Shown: in pieces, positions 54,133 to 64,000 of the stretch
How the letters are laid out: each line of letters opens with the position of its first letter
Numbering within the stretch: position 1 is the first letter of the stretch
Source: Crossaster papposus
Lineage: Eukaryota; Echinodermata; Asteroidea; Velatida; Solasteridae
Direction: 5' to 3'
DNA: 64,000 nucleotides
Assembly: GCA_037893245.1 (NCBI GenBank)
Contig: JBAIAA010000812.1
Coordinates: 744,001-808,000, forward strand
Program-made: the position numbers and the translations under genes
The notes under the pieces: generated by a model
Seen by the model: the letters and a program-made list of their open reading frames with translations, nothing else
Database searches by the model: none
What the model was told of the DNA's origin: nothing

Positions 54133-56911
54133 AGCACGACTAGATATGGTCCTGGGCCGATTCTCAAGCTTTGGGCTGAAGATCAAGCCAAGCAAGTGTC
54201 ACTGGTTTCAGAAGCGCATCTCGTTCCTAGGTCACGTGGTGTCAGAGAACGGTGTAGGCACTGATCCTGAGAAAGTTCGGGCCATAAAGGAGTGGAAGAC
54301 ACCTCAAAATGAGCACGAGCTTAGATCCTTTATGGGTCTGGCTAGCTATTATAGACGGTTTGTTCCAGGGTTTGCGAAAATAGCTGCACCACTTCATGCA
54401 TTGATGGGAAAGGCATCCCCCAAACATCGGAGGGGTGCTAAGCCCAAGTCGGTCCCTAATTTGCCATTTGTCCAATGCTGGGACTCTGAATGCCAAGCTG
54501 CCTTCGTACACCTGAAGGAGTGCCTGATGACTGCCCCCATCTTGGGTTACCCAGACTTTACCAAGCCCTTCATTGTGGAGACCGATGCTAGTTTCAAGGG
54601 GCTTGGTGCTGTTCTTTCACAAGACCAAGATGATGGGCGTGTGGTCATCAGTTATGCCAGCAGAAGCCTCAAACCGACCGAGAGGAATGATGCAAATTAC
54701 AGCTCCTTCAAACTGGAACTGCTCGCCTTAAAATGGGATGTTACAGAGAAGTTTCGAGACCACCTGCTTGGTTCGCGGTTTGTTGTCTTCACAGACAATA
54801 ACCCGTTGAGCTATTTGAGGACAGCAAAACTTGGGGCAACGGAGTCACGCTGGGCTGCACAACTGGCCCAGTTCGACTTTGAAATTAAGTTCAGGTCCGG
54901 TCGGACAAATGGCAATGCAGATGCACTAAGTAGAAAGACCGAACATGGAGACGTTGTGGTAGGGGTAGAAGCCGTCCAGGCAGTAGTGCAGGAATGCACT
55001 CTGTCTACAGCTGTCCTTGGTGAGCTGAGACAACTTATCAACAGTTGTGGTGGTTCCGGTGCTGGAAACTCAGAGCCGGAATCTGCATCCATCTCATCAG
55101 TGACGGCAACCAGCACCCTACCAACAATACCAAGACGAGACATGAGGCAGGCCCAGATTAATGACAAAGACCTTGCACTTGTTTGGCGTTACTGGCAAAC
55201 AGGCCATCCTCCCACTAGAAGGCAGTTGCTCCACGAGCCAAGGGCGGTTCGGAAACTGTTAAAGTTCTGGACGCGCCTGGAAGAAAAGGATGGAGTGTTA
55301 CATCGAGTGGTGAAGGAAAGGGGACAAAGGGTGGAACAATTGCTACTGCCCAAAATCTTCCGTCACAAGGTCCTCCAGGAATTGCATGACAATGCGGGCC
55401 ACCAAGGGATGGAACGGACCATGGCATTGGTTAGAGCCCGATGCTACTGGCCCAAGATGGCCATGGATGTAGAATCCTGGTGTCGATCTTGTGAACGGTG
55501 CACCCTTGCTAAGGCCCCACGGCCAAAAGTTAAACCCTCAATGGGGAACTTATTGGCCGCCCGACCACTCGATGTTCTAGCTGTGGACTTTACTGTCTTA
55601 GAACGGGCTAGTGATGGACGGGAGAATGTCTTGGTGATGACCGATGTCTTCACCAAGTTTACCAAGGCTGTCCCTACTCGAGACCAAACAGCGAAAACGG
55701 TTGCGCGTGTTTTGGTAAGAGAGTGGTTTGCACACTTTGGGCCTCCCGCCCGAATACACAGCGACCAGGGGCGAAACTTCGAGAGTGCCCTGGTCAAGGA
55801 GTTGTGTAGGTTATACGGGGTCGATAAGTCGAGGACCACCAGCTACAATCCAGAGGGCAATGGCCAATGTGAGCGCTTCAACCGCACAATGCATGATCGT
55901 CTGCGTACGCTTCCACCAGATCAAAAGCGCCGTTGGCCAGAGCTTCTCCCGGAGTTCGTGTATGCATACAATGCAACCGTGCACTCCTCAACTGGATATC
56001 CCCCATTTTATTTGATGTTTGGCAGGGACCCAAAGCTGCCCGTTGACCATTTTCTCGGTAACACTGAAGGCCATGATGATGGACCCAGCGTTGATGAGTG
56101 GGTAGCAGGCCATCAGACACGGTTACAACACGCCTGGGGTTTAGCTGGTGCACGCGCAGAAGCAGAGGCACTTGCCCGCAATCGTCGTTGCAATGCTAAG
56201 GCTGGGAGGACGGATCTTCCCATGGGCAGGAGGGTGTTTCTACGCAACCGGGGTGTACAAGGCCGAAACAAGATACAAGATATGTGGCTGCCTACTCCAT
56301 ATAAAGTAGTTGGCAGACCGGACCCCAATGGGAATGTCTATGTAGTCCAGCCAGCCGATGGGTTTGGACCCAAGCGGGTAGAGCACCGGTCCAATATTTT
56401 GGACGGGCGTCAGCTTGAGGTTCCACGTGTGGGTCATGAAAACATGCAGGATAAACCTGTTGACACGACCCAGACCCAACAATCCAGTAAGACAAGTGAT
56501 GGACCAGAGGTTCATGAAGAACACAACGATGATTCCTCGGAAGGAGAGACGGAATATATCACGATTCAACCTTGTGAAGAACCAGTCCCAGAAACTAACT
56601 CTGAAAACGGTACCATGGAGAGCGAGGAGGACAGGGATGAGCCTATCTTGCGTCGGTCGACAAGAGCAACGGCAAATCACCACCCAAACCCCCATAACCT
56701 CCCGCGGTCTACACTGATTGACCAGAATGTGGTAGAGGACCGTAGGGCAGATGTGGGTTACTCTTCCCCAAACTTCGAGAGTTTGAGTAGAGCCATAGCA
56801 GGGCTTAGGAGTAGTCTGGGAAAGGTTCTTCAAGACACTTGGCTACATTCTCAAGTGAATGTAGTTGCCGCGGACGGCAATGTTCAACTTGGGAGGAATG
56901 TAACCGAGTGA
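54133..56911 (+). CDS. pol: Pol, second part: RT connection, RNase H, integrase of the Gypsy element
   Basis: Numbered from the ATG at 54,146 (921 residues): RT thumb F-L-G-H-V-V (about 28-33) and F-M-G-L-A-S-Y-Y-R-R-F-V; RNase H with E-T-D-A-S (Asp 147), E-L-L-A-L-K-W (Glu 191), F-T-D-N-N-P-L (Asp 217) and A-D-A-L-S-R (259-264). The integrase zinc finger runs from H414/H419 to C446/C449 (W-C-R-S-C), and the D,D-35-E core is A-V-D-F (481), H-S-D-Q-G (540) and E-G-N-G-Q-C-E-R-F-N-R (576). A glutamate/aspartate-rich C-terminal tail follows. It reads through the polypurine tract and ends 13 bp inside the 3' LTR. All catalytic residues visible are intact. Confidence 0.92.
56891..56898 (+). promoter_or_regulatory. 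Polypurine tract
   Basis: GGGAGGAA directly abuts the TGTAACC start of the 3' LTR. This is the expected primer for plus-strand synthesis, and here it lies within the pol coding sequence. Confidence 0.8.
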
Positions 56912-57605
56912 ATATAGGCCCTTTTATTTTATATAGTTCCTTTTGATTTTCTATATTCCTTTTGTAGTTAGCCACTTTTGTGTATTTTACATCTCATTTA
57001 CGATGATACTAACCTTTAAGATTTTCCTGTTTATTTTATACTAACATTTAAGGTTCCCCTTAATTCAAAGCTTGCTGCCAGAGCCATCAATCTTACCACA
57101 GTTGGGGCGCTATTAAATCTCAGGGTCTCACCCAAATCTTGTGTGTTACTCCAATTCGTGCGGTTTGGACTCTTAACATCGGCTTTGATCGATCATGGTC
57201 TGATGACGTGGATGGGTACTGGCCTTACTAGGGTTATTGCCCTCACGAAAAAGTTGAGCGGTTGTTCGAGACAGGGCTGGGCACTTTGTGTTGGGACCTG
57301 CTCCGTGCTAGTCGTGCCAGTTGGCAGCTGCAATCTTCTGCATTATAAAGCTTGCGCTGGACTTGTTCAGGTTCTCCTCTAGCCAACTTAGCAGGGTGAA
57401 ACAACAGCTGGATTGTGCCAAGATTAACTGGGCCTAGCCATGCAGTTGGCCTTGGTGCCACTGGGTACGGTCTGGAAGAACCATTAGCCTCATATTACTA
57501 GGTTGGATGGGGGTTTTTGTTTTGACCGTGTCCTATTAAAGTACATGCCACTGCATCCTGGTTTCTGTGTGCCTTGATCCTTGATGGTTAAAAATATGGC
57601 TCACA
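56899..57605 (+). repeat. 3' LTR
   Basis: 707 bp, the same length as the 5' LTR and nearly identical. Followed by the GTAT target duplication. Confidence 0.95.
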
Positions 57606-59859
57606 GTATTATTGTGTTCTTTCACGAAATCGTCGTTGTATCACCTTCGCCCAACATTTTGAAAATAGTTTTGTCCGACTTTCCGCGAAATCGTGTGGCA
57701 ACATTAACAATTCTGTCACAGGTAAAATAGTGATTCTTTTACTTCAATCATGAAACTGTGAGTGTCTTTTATCAAGCTTAATAAGTTGAGCAATGACGGG
57801 CTCCACGTCAATTACGATTTGCTGGTAAAATAGGTCATTTTTCAGTCGCTACGCCATATCTTACGCCACCTAAATTGACTGCGCAAGCTACGCCATAATT
57901 TGTTGCGCAAGCCGTGGACTTACGCACTGTCAAACTTTCGTGAAACTGTCGTAAGCGAAATGTTGCGCAGCAAACAAAAGTAGCGCAGCTTACACAATAA
58001 ATTGTGGCGCAAGGGGGCTTACGCAATTGCATAAGGTTTCGTGAAATCGGCTGCAGGTCCGAGAATGATCGACAGTCCAATTTGCAAAGTGGCCTATGTT
58101 GCCAACCAGGCAGCATTCACAAAGTAAAACAAGTATTACATTGTCTGATAATCCTCCAACTGATCAATCATGGACCAATAGGATTTGGCATTAAGGTTTT
58201 GTTCCACTTGCGCCACACTATTTTTTCTGAGGAATGCCCACTTCGTTGCCCTCGATGAAAATTGGCCAATCAGATTAATCTATCTTTGTGCAATAAAAAC
58301 GCAAGCACCCCCCCCCCCCCCCTCCTACTTGTTTTTTGTTTGACATCGGCGACTTGATTTCAGTGGAAGTGCGTCCATTTCCAGCAACCATTGTGTTCAT
58401 ATATTTTTTCTTTTGTCGACATTGTTCTCGGCGATTAACGACAGTCCAGCGCTAGACGTGGATAAGCATAATAATTATAACGCTGACCGGTCACTGCAAA
58501 GTGTAAAAACATCGGGAACTAGTTAAGCTACGAAATACTACATGTAATTATCGTCTCCAAAGCAGGCATGTGAAATGTCCGTGCCGCGCTTATAATTTCC
58601 CAACTCCGTTTTTTTTCTTCGGTTTTGTTTTTTTCAATATCCTCGCACGTTTGACATGCAGTTTTGTCAAGTCGGAAAAAAATCAAACCGTGATCTTAGT
58701 CCACTATCGTTGCTTTACGCATAGAGCTAAGCCCCCCCCCCTCATACCCAAAATAATTACATTGAACTTGCAATGATAAAGCGAGCAACGAACAGGGACG
58801 AGGTGGTGCTAAGAATACAAAGTAGTCTGGCTCCACTTGTTTGATATCGTGTTACAGCATCTGTAATAAGTCCAGTCTCCAAGCAAATACTGTAGCAAAA
58901 GCATATTGTTTTTGCGAATGAAAAAATAACATCCGTGGCAGGTGCGTGCATTATGCTTGGGAATATTCCTTCCTCCCTAGCCCTCCATGGTTTGTGTCGT
59001 CATGTGTGAGTAAAACTGGGCCTTACGACTTTTGTTCAAAAATTGTTTGAAGAATTATTTTCACAAAAAACTCAGGAAAGATTTAAGGCAAAACAAAAAA
59101 AAATTTGGTAGAAAAAAATTGGGTCAGTCGATCCACATGACATTTTTGCCCTTTTTTTTGGAGGTGTATACATGTACACAGTATGTGAGGAACCATACAA
59201 GTTTAAGTGGTGCGCAATCAAAGTGTTTTGAGATGATTTTTGAGACATGTTTTATTACTGATGGTTAAACAGTTTGTGAGTTCTGTGACTGACATAACAA
59301 GGTATTGTAACGTTGCACTTCTCCACTCCGGCCCCAGGGTCATCTGCTTGGCTTCCTACTGGATGTCAATGCAAAAGTCTTTATCAACTTTCCCATGGTT
59401 CGTTACAAAGACGTCCTTGAATGTGATCTTGAGATTAACAGGCAAAAATGTGCTCTTTGTTTTTGAAAAATGTCAACATTCGCTGAGGTCTATGCCGTAA
59501 AATGCTGTCATTTTGAAACGATACACGTACAGGTATTACAGTCACTGAAAGGAAAACATGTGCGCCGCGGTACATGCATGACATTATAGACTTGACAATA
59601 GACTGGCCACACACGACATGTACACCCATATACCGGTACCACACACATCACAAGCACCATACACACAAAAATATGACCATACGTTACCTGACTGGAGTTT
59701 AAGTCTGCGGAACGTAGTGAGAATTTAAACTGTATAGCTGACTAGCAGTGCAATATGCATGCATGCAATACAGTATGTCGACAAATTCTCCATTGTCGCC
59801 GTGCTGAGGGGAAGTTGGCCACGTTCGAACTTGGCTACGTCTGGAAATTGCACGCAGGG

Positions 59860-60476
59860 TAGTCTTGATCCAAGACCAAGCTAGCCGTTTATTTGTTCCG
59901 CGGCGCGCCGTCCGTATATATCCGGGCTTATTGAGGGCGCCCTTAATTATCGTCACAGATTCCTTCCACTACATGTATCTTGGTCTTGGCGCAAGTGTCA
60001 CGTGAACCCTGAAAATTCCGAGGACATTCCAAGCATAGCTCAAATTGCTACTCGTCCCTGCATGCGCGCTAAGTCGTTTTTGTTTAATGTAGTGTACGAT
60101 TATTATAGTCTGGTTCCCAGACCAAATATTTCTGACTATTTGTGATTTTTCATTTATTATTTAGCCGCCAATGTCACGTGACCCAAAACTGGATGAATTG
60201 CTTAACGTTCGCGATGTTCGAGTGTTTTCAGGTTTTTATAAAATAAAACTCGCATTGGCAAAAGTCAACACCAGACGAAATGCCTAATAATACCACAGTC
60301 ATTGTAGTCATTGTGCTTTTTTTGGTAAGAGCCGTTAAAATTTGAATTGTTGCGCCAAGACCAAGATAGTGGAAGAAATCTGGCAATAAATAAGGGCGCC
60401 CTCAATAAGCCCGGATATATACGGACGGCGCGCCGCGGAACAAATAAACGGCTAGCTTGGTCTTGGATCAAGACTA
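59860..60476. mobile_element. MULE-like MITE, right-arm copy, uninterrupted (617 bp)
   Basis: It has inverted ends of about 120 bp (TAGTCTTGATCCAAGACC...) and the 9-bp duplication CACGCAGGG (59,851-59,859 and 60,477-60,485), the complement of that in the left arm. It provides the empty site for the 4.5-kb element of the left arm at about 60,350-60,390. Confidence 0.85.
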
Positions 60477-60649
60477 CACGCAGGGCTAAGTAAGCGGTTG
60501 TATCAACTAACTCTGTGTGTTATTCTCAATGTTGTTCTTCCATTACGTAGCCAACAATTTGGACGCAACTGGTACCTTGGCTTTGAGAAATGTTACGCTC
60601 TTGTCCCAACTACATGCAAGTCCCAACGTGTTTTTTACACTGTATACTC

Positions 60650-60790
60650 TGTGTTGTCCTGCTAGAAAGCAGGAGGTCGTGGGTTCGAGTCAGTGTGACT
60701 GTGTGTGTTCGTTTAGCTCACCCGAGTCGACACAAGTAAAGTCACTTGGGTTAGCCGCGAGAACTGTGCTAAACGAACGCTCAAACCCGG
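60650..60790. repeat. tRNA-like fragment plus GTTCGTTTAGCTCACCC repeat (right arm)
   Basis: GGAGGTCGTGGGTTCGAGTCAG is a B-box-like piece with no complete tRNA. It is followed by the GTTCGTTTAGC...GCTAAACGAAC inverted pair of the MITE family at 12,438. Mirror copy at 13,047-13,190. Confidence 0.6.
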
Positions 60791-61005
60791 GCCATTATGA
60801 TCCTCACGTGATGCTCAAATTTTGTGAAAAGGTGTTAACATTTTGTGAAACAGTGTGAAAATGGTTTGTAAGTGTGAAAACAGTGTGTGAAAAGGTGTGA
60901 CAATTTGGTGAAAACGGTTTTCCACTTGAGAAAAAGTGTGAAAAAAAGTGAAAAGTATTTCCCATTCTAAGGTTAACTTACATAAAAAAACATAATATGT
61001 TTGTA

Positions 61006-61168
61006 TGTTAAAGAAGGTTGACAACTTCGGTTAGATAGAGGCTAGTCGAGCTTTATTCTAGATGACACGAGCATGAATAGTTACATGTGAGCAGCCATGT
61101 TATAAGGTGATGCATTATGGGAAGTAAACATTAGACTTGAGTCAGTCTACTAATGGCATACCGCTACA
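61006..61168 (-). repeat. Probable 3' LTR of the second Gypsy element (163 bp)
   Basis: On the minus strand it begins TGTAGCGG after a purine tract (AGAAGAGAGGA, 61,169-61,179) and ends ...TTTAACA at 61,006, exactly where homology to the left arm begins. An AATAAA signal lies on the minus strand at 61,052-61,057. The partner LTR is outside the window, so the call rests on TG...CA, the purine tract and the junction. Confidence 0.7.
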
Positions 61169-61179
61169 TCCTCTCTTCT

Positions 61180-61530
61180 AAGTTTTGTTATAGAACTTGA
61201 ATAAACAAACAGCTTTGGATAGAAAATGAACGTATTCTGAGTTTATGAATTGGTGTCTGCTGATTTATAGTCCGAGTGCTTCATCGAGTTATTTTAACTT
61301 AGAACAAATTTTAAAGAAAAACTTTGTATGTAAATGTTATAAAATAAACGATGAATCGTCCTTTCTTTCGAAAACAAATTAAAAAAAACTTTGCCTAGAG
61401 TATGCAAACTGTTTACCAAAAAATATTTAAAAAATCCGGTAGTCAGGGATAGTTCAAAGTTATTAGCGGGAAATCAGGATCAACGGCACAAATCGAGTGT
61501 GGGCAAAGCAATAACAGTTACACAAAACTT
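61180..61530 (-). other. 3' untranslated part of the second Gypsy element
   Basis: About 350 bp between the pol stop and the purine tract. No ORF or other structure is recognised. Confidence 0.6.
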
Positions 61531-64000
61531 TCAAGTGTATCTAGGGTTCGGCTTTGAGATGCGACCAGAGCGGGTCATGGCGGGCTGTGGTGTAGGTGCT
61601 TGGGCGATGGCGGGTTGTGGTGGAGGGGCTTGGGCGATGGCGGGTTGTGGTAGAGGTTCCTGCGAAGGCATGTGGAAGTCGGGCAACTGCTGTTGTTGTG
61701 GGAGTGGTTCAGAGACGGGTAAGAGGTGCCTCCGGTTTCGGCGATAAAGCTTGCCTTGGGCATTGACGATGTAGGATCTGGGGTTGCCAGAATGCCTTTG
61801 GACAATGCCAAGCTGATCGTGTCCTTTGGGTGATTGGAGACGAACAACTTGTCCTGGGTTCAGTGGTCGGAGGGGTTTGGCGGATTTGTCGTATGAAGAC
61901 TTCTGCTGCTGGAGTCGCTTTCGTAACTGCGCTGTGACGCGTGTGTAGACGGTGGGTTTAAGGAGTGGCGTCGAGGTGGGGATGGTTGTTCGAAGACGCC
62001 GTGACATGAGACGTTGGGAAGGTGAGCCAAGTTGAGGGTTGGTTGGGACGTTGCGAATGTTTAGCAAATTTCGGTGAAGGTCGGATCCTTCGCGTTTTGT
62101 CTTCCCTAGGAGTAGTTTGGCGCGCTTGACAGAGCTTTCTGCAAGTCCATTGGACTGAGGGTAGTAGGGACTACTTGTTGTATGCTGGAAACCCCATGAC
62201 TGTGCAAACTGTTTGAAGGCGAAGCAATCAAATTGTCGTGCGTTGTCACTGATGACGATGCGGGGAATTCCGTGGATGGAAAATTGTCTCTTGAGTACCT
62301 CAATGACTGTGGAGGCACAGGTGTTGTCGAGCGAGGCGAAGTCAAACCAGCCAGAGTATGCGTCGCCAAGGGCTAGGTAGTCCATGTCGTTCCAATGGAA
62401 TAGGTCGACACCGATAAGTTCCCAGGGGAGACTGGGTGGTGGGTAGCTTTTCAATGGTTCTTTCTGTTGGTGGGCTTTGGTAGCATTGCAAACTGTGCAT
62501 CCAGAGACAGATTGTTCGATATCCATGCACATTGATGGCCAGTAAACTATATCCCTGGCTCTGCGTTTGGTAGCTTCGATACCTGGGTGACCTTCATGTA
62601 GTAATTTGGTGTATTCCGTACGCAGTAACTTGGGAATGATGGCCTTTTGTCCCTTCAAGATGATGCCACGTTCGAGAGTTAGTTCGTCTCTGAATGGGAA
62701 GTAGGGGCGAGCATCGGGTGGGGCATTGTTGGCGTTTGAAGGCCATCCGCGAGTGATGACATCCGTTAGCTGTTGCATGGCGGGGTCACAGGCGGTTGCT
62801 GCTTTGAGCTGTACAAGTCGTGTATCGGAGATTGGTAGGAGGGTCATGACTTCCAGGTCGAGGTTTTCGGTACCAGTTGTTGACATGGGAGCGCGTGACA
62901 AAGTGTCGGCAATAAAAAGTTCTTTCCCTTTCTTGTACACAAGGGTGATGTTATACTTTTGCAACCGAAGAAGCATGCGTTGAAGCCTGGCAGGGGCACT
63001 GAGCAGAGGCTTTTTGACGATGGTGACCAATGGCTGGTGATCGGTTTCAACGATAATGTCTTTACCATATATGTAGTCATGGAACTTGGTGCAGGCAAAC
63101 ACAACGGCAAGCAGTTCTTTTTCAATCTGCGCATACCGTTGTTCGGTGTCGGTCATAGTGCGCGAAGCGTATGCGACAGGGTCGCCCTCTTGTAGGCAGG
63201 CTGCACCAAGGCCAAACTTTGATGCATCGCAGGTCACTGTGACGGGCTTCTTGACATCAAAGTACTGGAGTGTCGGTGCATGAGCGATCTTGGCCTTGAT
63301 TTCCAAAAATACTGCGTTGTGACAGTCCAACCAGCACCAATGAACGTCATTATGTGTGAGCTCGCGTAGCGGGGCTGCTAAGTCGCTTAGATTCGGTATG
63401 AACTTGGCGAGGTATGTCACCATGCCGAGGAAGCGTTGTAGGGCAGTGACGTCCTGAGGTGGAGGCATGTCGTTAATAGCACTGACTTTGGCTGGATCGG
63501 GCCTAAGGCCAGTGTCGGTGAAGACGTGACCGACGGATGACACTCTTGTAAGACCAAATCGGCATTTCTGGGGGTTGAGACGCATGTTGATTTTGCGTAT
63601 CCGATTAAGGACGGTTTTGAGGTTTTGATCATGTTCCTCTTTGGTACGTCCACCAACTAGAATGTCATCCACGATGATGGAGCATGGCAGATCAGCAAAC
63701 AACTGCTCCATGGTTCTCTGGTATACATCAGAGGCAGAACAAATACCATAGGGCATGCGGAGATAACGGTATCTGCCGTGTGGCGTGCTAAATGTAGTCA
63801 GCAATGATGACTGATAATCGAGGGGAATCTGCCAGAAGGAGCATTTGGCATCAAGCACTGAGAAAACAGTGGCACCGTCCATCTGGGCGGCAACTTCCTC
63901 TACTGTTCGCGTAGGGTGGTGTGGGCGCTTTAGGGCTAGGTTAAGGTCACGAGGGTCGATGCATAAGCGAATTTCTTCGGTGTTTTTCTTATGAGTTGCG
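61531..64000 (-). CDS. pol: Pol of a second Ty3/Gypsy (Mag-like) element, N-terminus beyond right edge
   Basis: The frame is open from base 64,000 to a stop at 61,531. In order: RT with L-C-I-D-P-R-D-L-N, F-S-V-L-D-A (first Asp), L-R-M-P-Y-G-I-C-S-A and I-I-V-D-D-I-L-V (catalytic DD); RNase H with T-C-D-A-S, E-K-E-L-L-A, E-T-D-H-Q-P-L and A-D-T-L-S-R; integrase H-x3-H (H-E-G-H-P-G), C-x2-C, G-V-D-L-F, I-S-D-N-A-R-Q-F and N-G-L-A-E-S. The tail has three P-Q-P-A-(I/M) repeats near the C-terminus. The RT style (W-Q-I-P-L...F-x-T-P-x-G-R-Y-x-x-x-R-x-P-Y-G) is that of the Mag/SURL clade, from memory. Uninterrupted through at least 820 codons, so possibly an active element; gag and protease are outside. 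Confidence 0.92.
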   Translation of the reverse strand, partial: ATHKKNTEEIRLCIDPRDLNLALKRPHHPTRTVEEVAAQMDGATVFSVLDAKCSFWQIPLDYQSSLLTTFSTPHGRYRYLRMPYGICSASDVYQRTMEQLFADLPCSIIVDDILVGGRTKEEHDQNLKTVLNRIRKINMRLNPQKCRFGLTRVSSVGHVFTDTGLRPDPAKVSAINDMPPPQDVTALQRFLGMVTYLAKFIPNLSDLAAPLRELTHNDVHWCWLDCHNAVFLEIKAKIAHAPTLQYFDVKKPVTVTCDASKFGLGAACLQEGDPVAYASRTMTDTEQRYAQIEKELLAVVFACTKFHDYIYGKDIIVETDHQPLVTIVKKPLLSAPARLQRMLLRLQKYNITLVYKKGKELFIADTLSRAPMSTTGTENLDLEVMTLLPISDTRLVQLKAATACDPAMQQLTDVITRGWPSNANNAPPDARPYFPFRDELTLERGIILKGQKAIIPKLLRTEYTKLLHEGHPGIEATKRRARDIVYWPSMCMDIEQSVSGCTVCNATKAHQQKEPLKSYPPPSLPWELIGVDLFHWNDMDYLALGDAYSGWFDFASLDNTCASTVIEVLKRQFSIHGIPRIVISDNARQFDCFAFKQFAQSWGFQHTTSSPYYPQSNGLAESSVKRAKLLLGKTKREGSDLHRNLLNIRNVPTNPQLGSPSQRLMSRRLRTTIPTSTPLLKPTVYTRVTAQLRKRLQQQKSSYDKSAKPLRPLNPGQVVRLQSPKGHDQLGIVQRHSGNPRSYIVNAQGKLYRRNRRHLLPVSEPLPQQQQLPDFHMPSQEPLPQPAIAQAPPPQPAIAQAPTPQPAMTRSGRISKPNPRYT

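Larger units (their letters stand above)
45763..57605 (+). mobile_element. Ty3/Gypsy LTR retrotransposon, full length but split by a nested element
   Basis: Two 707-bp LTRs (TG...CA) are flanked by a 4-bp target duplication GTAT (45,759-45,762 and 57,606-57,609), and the left arm gives the empty site. Gene order gag, protease, reverse transcriptase, RNase H, integrase is that of the Gypsy group. Without the nested 4.7-kb element the retrotransposon would be about 7.15 kb. The LTRs show only about two or three differences by eye (for example CCCGTG against CTTGTG), so insertion is recent. It sits in the right arm only. Confidence 0.95.
45596..58053. mobile_element. Right-arm copy of the CAGCCGATTTCACGAAA MITE, split by the Gypsy element
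   Basis: Its two ends are at 45,596 and 58,053, flanked by CAG on both sides, the same 3-bp duplication as in the left arm. The Gypsy retrotransposon lies inside at 45,763-57,605. Removing the retrotransposon and one copy of its GTAT duplication restores the MITE seen in the left arm. Confidence 0.8.
40711..61005 (-). repeat. Right arm of giant inverted repeat
   Basis: Reverse-complement partner of 12,839-25,861. It is longer only because a Ty3/Gypsy element with its own nested insertion occupies 45,763-57,605; removing it leaves about 8.45 kb, matching the left arm's 8.5 kb after removal of its own insertion. Order, MITE contents and target duplications of the two arms correspond throughout. 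Confidence 0.95.

Overview
The window is eukaryotic genomic DNA with low gene density, a high load of nested transposable elements and abundant ACATGTA-type simple sequence. Evidence for a eukaryote: GT-AG introns with conserved phase in a cysteine-rich gene, tRNA-headed SINE-like repeats, LTR retrotransposons, a Helitron, several MITE families and a Polinton-type polymerase. This mix suggests a marine invertebrate (amphioxus-, echinoderm- or mollusc-like), but the sequence alone does not fix the taxon.

Layout. 1-2,100: minus-strand wreck of a protein-primed family B DNA polymerase (Polinton/Maverick/adintovirus type). 2,759-7,589: six minus-strand exons of a secreted or extracellular cysteine-rich protein with GCC2/GCC3 (ephrin-receptor-like) repeats; one exon has an in-frame TGA at a conserved cysteine position and another lacks a canonical acceptor. 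SINE-like repeats, a tRNA-ended palindrome and a 56-bp minisatellite lie in and beside its introns. 8,223-12,838: no gene seen.

12,839-61,005 is organised as one giant inverted repeat. Two nearly identical arms of about 8.5 kb (left 12,839-25,861; right 40,711-61,005) flank a 14.8-kb centre. Each arm was invaded independently after the duplication. The left arm holds a 4.5-kb element with 256-bp terminal inverted repeats (13,480-17,989) coding for a large protein with a possible FEN/PIN-like nuclease region. The right arm holds a Ty3/Gypsy LTR retrotransposon (45,763-57,605; 707-bp LTRs; 4-bp target duplication). That retrotransposon is itself split inside its reverse transcriptase by a 4.7-kb element with inverted ends and a 3-bp target duplication (49,436-54,129), whose main ORF is a Penelope-like reverse transcriptase. 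Excluding these insertions, the arms match end to end, down to the same MITEs with the same target duplications.

The centre (25,862-40,710) has a non-autonomous Helitron, SINE-like repeats, a TIR element that carries a broken non-LTR retrotransposon, a degenerate CGCTCT-rich block, a MITE cluster and a small array of a 17-bp motif with a perfect palindrome.

61,006-64,000 is a second, Mag-like Gypsy element on the minus strand, running off the right edge; its 3' LTR abuts the outer end of the right arm.

The two most unusual items are (a) a Penelope-type reverse transcriptase packaged between DNA-transposon-like inverted termini and (b) the 256-bp-TIR element whose only large protein is not a recognisable DDE transposase.
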